Positions 40,604 through 45,637 of a stretch of 45,637 nucleotides of DNA are shown in pieces (within the stretch, counting starts at the first letter, position 1; each line of letters begins with the position of its first letter). Origin of the DNA: Ruminococcus sp. (GTDB lineage: Bacteria > Bacillota > Clostridia > Oscillospirales > Ruminococcaceae); NCBI RefSeq assembly GCF_017464355.1, contig NZ_JAFUAG010000007.1, positions 1-45,637 of the forward strand, in the 5' to 3' direction. The translations under genes were made by a program, and so were the position numbers. Below the pieces are notes generated by a model. That model was not told the origin of the DNA. It searched no databases and saw only the letters and a list, made by a program, of their open reading frames with translations.

Positions 40604-41011
40604 ATGGCTAAGAAGGAACATATTACTAATTATATCAAAGAGATCTTTTCGGATACGATAGCAAGCATGGTCTACCGCAAGGAGGGTTCGCGCCTGAGTG
40701 ATAAGGAGCGCAACCAGAAGGTAGAGGAACTGGTGGAGAAGATAAGGGTCAGCAATGTTATGCTTTATGAGCAGACCCAGGAGATCATCGACAGGTGCGA
40801 GTTCGACAGCTACAAGCCTGCGGTGGTCAACGGAAAGTCCTGCTACAAGCTGCTGAAAATGGGCAGGTTCAAGAAAGTGCTGATGTGCTATTTTATTTCA
40901 AAGACCAAGGGTGAGGTAACAGCAGAATATCTCGAACAGGTGCTGGACGAACTTAAGCGCCAGTCCGAGGGCGAGAATGTTTTCGGCTCACCTGATTACA
41001 AGGACGCGTAG
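40604..41011 (+). CDS. Unknown leu-operon protein 1 (paralogue pair)
   Basis: A 135-residue soluble protein of unknown function, mostly helical, beginning MAKKEHITNYIKEIF. Conserved blocks with the next gene are T-N-Y-x-x-x-I-F-x-D-T-I, G-S-R-x-x-x-x-x-R, E-Q-T-Q-x-I-I-D, N-G-x-S-C, C-Y-F-I and A-E-Y-L-E, ending G-E-N-V-F. Identity by eye is about 40%, so the two arose by tandem duplication. A shared Cys lies in the N-G-x-S-C block (SC at about 76-77), and another in C-Y-F-I (about 94). No signal peptide. It lies between leuC and leuD on the same strand, suggesting a role linked to the dehydratase, such as assembly or regulation, but that is inference. Confidence 0.7.
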   Translation: MAKKEHITNYIKEIFSDTIASMVYRKEGSRLSDKERNQKVEELVEKIRVSNVMLYEQTQEIIDRCEFDSYKPAVVNGKSCYKLLKMGRFKKVLMCYFISKTKGEVTAEYLEQVLDELKRQSEGENVFGSPDYKDA

Positions 41012-41052
41012 CGTCCCCGACAAAGCATGGAAAAGGTTAGGAGGCGGGTAAA

Positions 41053-41439
41053 ATGACCAATTATTTATCGGATATATTTTATGATACCATTTCGGGTATA
41101 ATCACACAGAAGTACGGTTCCAGGTTCACCGACGCACAGCGCCGCGAGAAGATAGAGGAATTTATAGCACAGCTTCGTCAGGGCAATATGTTCACCATAG
41201 AGCAGACGCAGGCCATAATCGATAAAAAGGGCTTCAACAATTTTTATCCCGACTCGATAAACGGTGTTTCCTGCTTTCGTCTGGTAAAGGAAGGTTTCTT
41301 CGGCAAGGCCAAGGTATGCTATTTCATAACCCGAACCAAAGACAAAATGGACGCTGAGTACCTTGAAAAAGTGTACGAGGAGTTAAGGCGGCAGGCTGTA
41401 GGCGAGAACGTGTTTGAGTCTGACCGTTACATCGAATAA
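41053..41439 (+). CDS. Unknown leu-operon protein 2 (paralogue pair)
   Basis: A 128-residue soluble protein, paralogous to the preceding one (see the shared blocks there) and beginning MTNYLSDIF. It lacks the five-residue N-terminal extension of its partner. The Cys residues in the N-G-V-S-C and C-Y-F-I blocks are conserved. TAGGAGG lies 9 bases before ATG 41053. It is followed after 28 bases by leuD. Conservation of both copies within one operon argues against a pseudogene. Function unknown. Confidence 0.7.
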   Translation: MTNYLSDIFYDTISGIITQKYGSRFTDAQRREKIEEFIAQLRQGNMFTIEQTQAIIDKKGFNNFYPDSINGVSCFRLVKEGFFGKAKVCYFITRTKDKMDAEYLEKVYEELRRQAVGENVFESDRYIE

Positions 41440-41467
41440 TTACAAGTTTGAAAGGAGTTTTCATAAA

Positions 41468-41950
41468 ATGAAGGCTTGCGGTAAGGTACATAAATATGGG
41501 GATAACGTTGATACCGACGTAATAATCCCCGCAAGATATCTGAATACTGCGAACATGGAGGAGCTGGCACAGCACTGCATGGAGGATATCGATATTGATT
41601 TTGCAAAGAATGTTCAGAAGGGCGATATCATGGTGGCCAAGGCAAACTTCGGCTGCGGTTCTTCAAGAGAGCACGCTCCTGCTTCCATAAAGGCAAGCGG
41701 TATCTCCTGCGTAATTGCAAAGAGTTTTGCAAGGATATTCTACAGAAACGCTATAAATATCGGCCTGCCTATCATCGAGTGCGATGAGGCTGCCGAGAAG
41801 ATAGAGAAAGGCGACGAGGTGGAGATAGACTTCGATACAGGTGTCATCACCAACAAGACCAAGGGCGAGAGCTACCAGGGTCAGTCCTTCCCCGAGTTTC
41901 TTATCAAGATCATCAACTCCAACGGGCTGCTGAATTCTCTGAAAGAATAG
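41468..41950 (+). CDS. leuD: 3-Isopropylmalate dehydratase small subunit
   Basis: A 160-residue LeuD of the short archaeal/clostridial type. It begins [19 protein letters not shown] and holds the substrate-recognition region with [12 protein letters not shown], the [10 protein letters not shown]-x-N-x-G-L-P motif and a DTG near 120. It pairs with the LeuC subunit to complete the active site. AAAGGAG (41451-41457) sets ATG 41468. It is the last gene of the leuC-X1-X2-leuD operon and ends at a strong terminator. Confidence 0.93.
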   Translation: MKACGKVHKYGDNVDTDVIIPARYLNTANMEELAQHCMEDIDIDFAKNVQKGDIMVAKANFGCGSSREHAPASIKASGISCVIAKSFARIFYRNAINIGLPIIECDEAAEKIEKGDEVEIDFDTGVITNKTKGESYQGQSFPEFLIKIINSNGLLNSLKE

Positions 41951-41958
41951 AAAACGTT

Positions 41959-41987
41959 TTCCCCTGCTTATGCGGGGGAATTTTTTT
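41959..41987 (+). terminator. leu operon terminator
   Basis: TTCCCCTGC (41959-41967) pairs with GCGGGGGAA (41972-41980), then TTTTTTT. Confidence 0.85.
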
Positions 41988-42039
41988 GTCTGAGCCCCAT
42001 ATACCGCAATTTTTGACAATAGTATGTTTTCACCTGCTA

Positions 42040-42068
42040 TTGACAAAGTGTTATAAATATGAGATAAT
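42040..42068 (+). promoter_or_regulatory. Promoter of the nucleotidyltransferase gene
   Basis: TTGACA (42040-42045), 17-bp spacer, GATAAT (42063-42068). A roughly 95-nt leader without a recognised riboswitch follows. Confidence 0.65.
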
Positions 42069-42170
42069 ATTGTTACGGTAATATTCTGCCGAAAGATAAT
42101 ATTTTTAAATGATAAAACCCGTTGTACCCCAGACCGACTAGGCAGGGATACGGTAGACAGGAGATAAGAT

Positions 42171-43079
42171 ATGAGTGCAACTCTGGTAATAATGGCTGCG
42201 GGACTGGGTTCCCGTTTCAAAGGCGGCATAAAGCAGCTGGAGCCTTTCGGCCCCTGCGGTGAGATAATCATGGATTATTCCATATACGACGCTGTACGTG
42301 CAGGATTTGACAAGGTGGTCTTCATCATCAGGCGGGATATCCGCGAGGCTTTCGATGAGATGATAGGCAACCGCATAGGTGCCCATGTCAAGGTGGACTA
42401 CGTTTATCAGGAGCTTGACTGTCTGCCCGAGGGCTTCAAGGTACCCGAGGAAAGAGTAAAGCCCTGGGGCCACGGACACGCTGTATGCTGCTGCAAGGGC
42501 ATAGTGAACGAGCCCTTTGCCGTTATAAATGCGGATGACTTCTACGGAAAAGAGGCCTTTGAGAAGCTGTACGCTTTCCTGACCACCGAGCATTCAGGGG
42601 ACAAGCTTGCCATGGCCATGGCTGGCTTTGTGCTGAAAAACACCCTCAGCAACAACGGCGCTGTCAACAGAGGTGTATGCAAAGTGGACGAAAACTATAT
42701 GCTTGCCGATGTTGAGGAGACCTACAATATCCGCCGCGAGGAAGATGGCAAGGTCTACTCAGGCAAGGAGGATAAAAAGGAACTCAGCGAGGACAGCTAC
42801 GTGTCCATGAATATGTGGGGCTGCCCCGCAGGCTTCATCGAAAAGCTGAACGAACGCTTCACCGAGTTCCTGAAAGCCAACGGCGACAGCCTGACAGCCG
42901 AGTTCCTGCTGCCCGAGGGTATCGACTACATGATAAAGCACGGCATGGCAGACTGCAAGCTGCTGGAAAGCCGTGACAAGTGGTTCGGTGTTACCTACGC
43001 CGAGGACAAGCCCTATGTTAAATCGGCTATTTCCGAGCTTATCGCAGCGGGCACATATCCCGAAAAGCTCTGGGCATAA
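42171..43079 (+). CDS. Sugar-phosphate nucleotidyltransferase-like protein
   Basis: A 302-residue cytoplasmic enzyme of the NTP-transferase class that activates a sugar phosphate with an NTP. The nucleotide-binding signature is M-A-A-G-L-G-S-R-F-K-G-G (about 8-19), with the key Lys in G-I-K-Q-L. An A-V-I-N-A-D-D-F-Y-G-K segment near 120-130 supplies metal-binding Asp residues. Compared with classical RmlA or GalU, the C-terminal part is short and the substrate loop differs, so the sugar cannot be named. GGAG precedes ATG 42171. It is monocistronic and is followed by copy B of the palindromic element. Confidence 0.85.
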   Translation: MSATLVIMAAGLGSRFKGGIKQLEPFGPCGEIIMDYSIYDAVRAGFDKVVFIIRRDIREAFDEMIGNRIGAHVKVDYVYQELDCLPEGFKVPEERVKPWGHGHAVCCCKGIVNEPFAVINADDFYGKEAFEKLYAFLTTEHSGDKLAMAMAGFVLKNTLSNNGAVNRGVCKVDENYMLADVEETYNIRREEDGKVYSGKEDKKELSEDSYVSMNMWGCPAGFIEKLNERFTEFLKANGDSLTAEFLLPEGIDYMIKHGMADCKLLESRDKWFGVTYAEDKPYVKSAISELIAAGTYPEKLWA

Positions 43080-43104
43080 AAGAAAATATCTTAAAACACA
43101 AACT

Positions 43105-43201
43105 CCCAATTTTGAAGTGTATTGCTGATGATACAGAATGGCTTTTTTCGTATTGTTTCCTCCGCCTTCGGCGGGGAAACAATACACAACCAAATTGGGA
43201 T
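43105..43201. repeat. Palindromic dispersed element, copy B
   Basis: The second copy of the element at 17754-17849, about 94% identical. The inner hairpin has a single unpaired T relative to copy A. Again it lies between convergent genes (the nucleotidyltransferase gene and the coiled-coil gene), just before a terminator hairpin. Confidence 0.85.
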
Positions 43202-43208
43202 AACGCAA

Positions 43209-43239
43209 AAAAGCCGAAGTCACCACGACTTCGGCTTTT
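43209..43239. terminator. Bidirectional terminator
   Basis: A 13-bp perfect stem, AAAAGCCGAAGTC (43209-43221) with GACTTCGGCTTTT (43227-43239), with T-rich tails on both sides. Confidence 0.85.
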
Positions 43240-43248
43240 ATCATTTTT

Positions 43249-43839
43249 TTATTCGCTGAGCTTGGAGATAGCCTCTCTCATGCGGTTAACGTCTGCCAGG
43301 CTCTTGTTGAGTCTTTCAGTATCAGCATTCAGCAGTTCAGCAGTTTCGCTCAGGGTGGAGTTGATGTTAGCCACCATAGCGTCCATTATGCTCTGCTTCT
43401 TGTTGTTGGCATCAGCGATGATATTCTCAGCCTCAGCCCTGGCCTGATTGATTATATCAGCAGCCTCCTGATTAGACCTCTCGACCTGCTCCTTGGCATA
43501 CTGGTTAGCACGCTCGATTATCTCCTGCTGAGATACCAGCTTGTCAGCCTCAGCCTTAGCGTCCTTGATGATGGTAGCCTTTTCGTCCTCGGCGGACTTC
43601 TTTATCTCCTCAGCTTCCTTCTTGGAATTCTCAAGGATAGCCTTTCTCTGCACTTCCAGCTCCTGGGCACGCTTTATCTCGGGAGGAATGCTCATTCTCA
43701 CTTCATCTACAAGTTCGTGCAGCTGGTCGCCGTCTACCATTTTCTTATTGGAGAAAGGTACAGTAGCACCGCTGTCGATAGTTTCGTCTATTCTCAGCAG
43801 CAGGTCATTCAGGGGGGTGTACTCCTTGGGTTCGCTCAT
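43249..43839 (-). CDS. Coiled-coil protein of the coaD operon
   Basis: A 196-residue soluble protein. Apart from the first 40 residues it is a long coiled coil (about 45-190) with heptads rich in Ala, Glu, Lys and Gln, such as EEIKKSAEDEKATI and EAENIIADANNK. This is like the V-type ATPase subunit H/DivIVA-like helical class and like the coiled-coil genes found next to coaD in clostridia. It may be structural or cell-division related, but no function is proven. AAAGGAAG fits ATG 43839. It is the third gene after rsmD and coaD. Confidence 0.75.
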   Translation of the reverse strand: MSEPKEYTPLNDLLLRIDETIDSGATVPFSNKKMVDGDQLHELVDEVRMSIPPEIKRAQELEVQRKAILENSKKEAEEIKKSAEDEKATIIKDAKAEADKLVSQQEIIERANQYAKEQVERSNQEAADIINQARAEAENIIADANNKKQSIMDAMVANINSTLSETAELLNADTERLNKSLADVNRMREAISKLSE

Positions 43840-43878
43840 AATAATACTTCCTTTCATTTGCCCCGTACTTCGTCGGGG

Positions 43879-44373
43879 TTATTTATCCTCAGGCTTATAC
43901 AGCCTGTTTTTTATCACTTCCAGTATCTCGGGCGATACAAACCCCGAGATATCTCCGCCAAAGCTTGCTATCTCCTTTACCACACTGGAGGAAAGGAACA
44001 TATTCTCCCCCGCTGTAGTCAGGAACACAGTTTCAGCGTCATTATACAATCTCTTGTTTGCCAGTGCCATCTGGAACTCATACTCAAAGTCCGAAACAGC
44101 TCTCAGGCCTTTGACGATGACCGCAGCCCCCGTCATTTTAACATAATCTGCCAGCAGACCGTCATAGCAGTCCACCACCACATTGTCAAGGTCCTTGGTA
44201 ACGGCTATTATCATCTCCATCCTTTCCTTGGTGGAGAAGACAGCCTTGTTCTTGCTGCGGTTGAAGCTCACCAGCACTATGACCTTGTCAAACAGCTTCG
44301 ATGCACGCTCGATTATATCCAGATGTCCCACTGTTATCGGATCAAAGCTTCCGGGACAAACAGCAATTTTCAT
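43879..44373 (-). CDS. coaD: Phosphopantetheine adenylyltransferase
   Basis: A 164-residue enzyme of coenzyme A synthesis that joins 4'-phosphopantetheine and ATP to give dephospho-CoA (EC 2.7.7.3). The nucleotidyltransferase motif T-x-G-H is seen in PGSFDPITVGHLDII, with the K-G-L-R segment (VKGLRAVSDFEYE) and the S-S-S-V-V-K-E motif (about 127-133). Length is normal for the family. It starts 4 bases after rsmD, as in many Firmicutes. Confidence 0.96.
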   Translation of the reverse strand: MKIAVCPGSFDPITVGHLDIIERASKLFDKVIVLVSFNRSKNKAVFSTKERMEMIIAVTKDLDNVVVDCYDGLLADYVKMTGAAVIVKGLRAVSDFEYEFQMALANKRLYNDAETVFLTTAGENMFLSSSVVKEIASFGGDISGFVSPEILEVIKNRLYKPEDK

Positions 44374-44377
44374 ATCT

Positions 44378-44926
44378 TTACTCTTCCTCTGCAGGCACCT
44401 TGAAAATAGTGACTGCTATCTTTCCGTATTTATATCTTTTATGCTTTCTGAGAATGCCGTACTCTTCACCCAGCTCCAGCTCTTTCTCATGCTCGCATAC
44501 AACTATGGCACGTTCGCTCAGCTTGCCCTCAAGGCCTGTCAGCACCTTTTCGATGATACCTTTGCCGTAGGGCGGGTCAAGCAGCACTATATCGAACTGA
44601 CCCTTTGCGACCTTCAGGTAATCAAGGCTGTCCATATTAAGCACCCTTGACTGAGCCACAAGCTTGCAGTCCGAGATATTCTCTTTTATTATCTGCACAG
44701 CGGCAGGGTTATTGTCAACGAAGACACAGTGGCTTGCGTCACGGCTGAGGGCTTCAATGCCCATTTGTCCGCTGCCCGCAAAAAGGTCAAGCACCTGCGA
44801 GCCTGCCACATCAAACTGTATGGCAGAAAAAACTGCCTCTTTCACCATATCGGTAGTAGGTCTTGTATCGAGGGTATCCAGCGTTTTCAGCTTCTTACCT
44901 CTTCTTGAACCTGTAATAACTCTCAT
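44378..44926 (-). CDS. rsmD: 16S rRNA (guanine966-N2)-methyltransferase
   Basis: A 182-residue SAM-dependent enzyme that methylates G966 of 16S rRNA. It begins MRVITGSRRGKKL. The SAM site is V-L-D-L-F-A-G-S-G-Q-M-G (about 45-56), and the catalytic D-P-P-Y motif is at about 116-119 (LLDPPYGKG). An early basic segment with R-P-T-T-D-M-V-K-E-A-V-F fits RsmD. It is the first gene of the rsmD-coaD-coiled-coil operon, with a consensus-like promoter just upstream. Confidence 0.95.
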   Translation of the reverse strand: MRVITGSRRGKKLKTLDTLDTRPTTDMVKEAVFSAIQFDVAGSQVLDLFAGSGQMGIEALSRDASHCVFVDNNPAAVQIIKENISDCKLVAQSRVLNMDSLDYLKVAKGQFDIVLLDPPYGKGIIEKVLTGLEGKLSERAIVVCEHEKELELGEEYGILRKHKRYKYGKIAVTIFKVPAEEE

Positions 44927-44955
44927 AAAAACTCTCCCATTACGCTTATATGATT

Positions 44956-44984
44956 ATTATACAATATTTCGCCGCTTTTGTCTA
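44956..44984 (-). promoter_or_regulatory. Promoter of rsmD-coaD operon
   Basis: On the minus strand, TAGACA (44979-44984), 17-bp spacer, TATAAT (44956-44961). Confidence 0.7.
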
Positions 44985-45160
44985 GTGGCTTTTTCACTTT
45001 TTTTGATATTTTTCACATTCAGCTGTTTTTAAAGCCGAAGTCTGCCGAAAAAGGCAAAAAAGAGCCCCCATTAAAAAGATACCTATATAAAAGTTTTGCC
45101 CCTGAGCATTTCAAAACGCTCGGGGTCATTGTACTTATTGATACTAATATAAATCAGGAT

Positions 45161-45424
45161 TTATAGTTCTTCTGTCGTACAAACACCATTTTTAATTTCA
45201 TCAAATCTATAGGGTGACCCTTGTGAATTATAATAATTGATACGAAGTATATGTTCTTTATTTAAATAGAAATGCTGTTCGACCCGATCAATTCTATGCT
45301 CTAAAATATAATCACTATCATCTATTTCAGATAAATCCATATCATAATATTCATTCATATTATATTCGTTACAGCTTAACTGAATATTACCTGAAAACGT
45401 TTTAATAACTACCTTATCTTTCAT
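45161..45424 (-). CDS. Small AT-rich hypothetical protein
   Basis: An 87-residue protein without signal peptide or recognised domain, beginning MKDKVVIKTFSGNIQL and rich in Asn, Tyr, Asp and Glu. A GGTGAG site 6 bases before ATG 45424 supports the start over a longer frame to 45436. A TTGACA-17-TATTAT promoter is present upstream. It is more AT-rich than the rsmD-coaD region, so it may be a recent arrival. Function unknown. Confidence 0.6.
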   Translation of the reverse strand: MKDKVVIKTFSGNIQLSCNEYNMNEYYDMDLSEIDDSDYILEHRIDRVEQHFYLNKEHILRINYYNSQGSPYRFDEIKNGVCTTEEL

Positions 45425-45464
45425 ACATCTCACCATTTATAAATTCCGATTTATGTTAGTAATA

Positions 45465-45493
45465 ATAATATCACAATATCAAAGTGCTGTCAA
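45465..45493 (-). promoter_or_regulatory. Promoter of the 45161-45424 gene
   Basis: On the minus strand, TTGACA (45488-45493), 17-bp spacer, TATTAT (45465-45470). Beyond it, 45494-45637 shows no gene. Confidence 0.65.
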
Positions 45494-45637
45494 TAGAAAC
45501 GCCATACTTGTAAAGTCCAAAGGGAACAAGACTTCACAAAAACTTTACAAATCAAAATGATGAAAACAGTAAGAAATCGGCAGGTCGAATATCGCTAAAA
45601 CTTAATAGAATCAAGGCTTTTGGGCGTTCCATATAAT

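Noticed and set aside
42069-42170. Riboswitch in the leader of the nucleotidyltransferase gene
   Set aside because: Only weak pairing around GTACCC and GGGATAC with a bulge; no known riboswitch signature.
1-45637. CRISPR array, prophage or rRNA operon
   Set aside because: No regular direct repeats with spacers, no phage structural genes and no rRNA-like segments were seen.

Overview
The window looks like chromosomal DNA of a low-to-mid GC Firmicute of the Oscillospiraceae, most likely a Ruminococcus of the R. albus/R. champanellensis type. The reasons are a cellobiose phosphorylase (GH94), a secreted protein ending in a two-repeat type I dockerin, a meso-diaminopimelate dehydrogenase, many TTGACA-17-TATAAT promoters with AAAGGAG-type ribosome sites, and LacI-like sensor domains fused to c-di-GMP enzymes. 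The genus is inferred from remembered family distribution; no search was run.

Layout. 1-4.4 kb: a leftward promoter with three 10-bp repeats, a lipoprotein, a CBS-pair protein and an S11 D,D-carboxypeptidase, then a ribbon-helix-helix protein and a second lipoprotein with a Thr/Glu tandem repeat. 4.5-12 kb (minus strand): GH94 cellobiose phosphorylase, a GLUG-like/dockerin secreted protein, a CmpB-like membrane protein, and a polar amino-acid ABC transporter. 12.2-15.8 kb: a three-gene signalling operon (7TM pseudo-kinase, true histidine kinase, LuxR-type regulator). 15.9-18.8 kb: ddh, a CX5R phosphatase-like protein and a membrane-anchored secreted protein, with one copy of a palindromic repeat. 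19.2-27.0 kb: a c-di-GMP-related block holding FIST-EAL, a LacI-like/GAF-like sensor, and a very unusual sensor-EAL-beta-helix fusion. 27.2-33.6 kb: an Imm26-like protein, two tRNA-Ala genes, an unknown protein, an IS3-type transposase remnant, a phosphoesterase and a ParB-like/BMP-like protein. 34.0-36.9 kb: REC-HD-GYP-Hpt with a REC-only partner, and an orphan LytTR regulator. 37-45.6 kb: an L,D-transpeptidase, a small membrane protein, a leuC-X1-X2-leuD operon with two unknown paralogues inside it, a sugar nucleotidyltransferase with the second palindromic repeat behind it, the rsmD-coaD-coiled-coil operon, and an AT-rich small gene.

How the genes fit together. Signalling dominates. Three proteins carry intact c-di-GMP-degrading domains (two EAL, one HD-GYP), and no diguanylate cyclase is visible. 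Two proteins carry LacI-type ligand folds without a DNA-binding domain or signal peptide, which suggests cytoplasmic sensing of small molecules, perhaps sugars, that sets c-di-GMP levels. The cellobiose phosphorylase and the dockerin protein point to cellulose or cellodextrin use. The D,D-carboxypeptidase, L,D-transpeptidase and Ddh serve peptidoglycan.

The best candidates for something undescribed are the sensor-EAL-beta-helix protein (23669-27013), the paralogous pair nested in leuCD (40604-41439) with its structured spacer, and the ~97-bp nested-palindrome element found twice between convergent genes.
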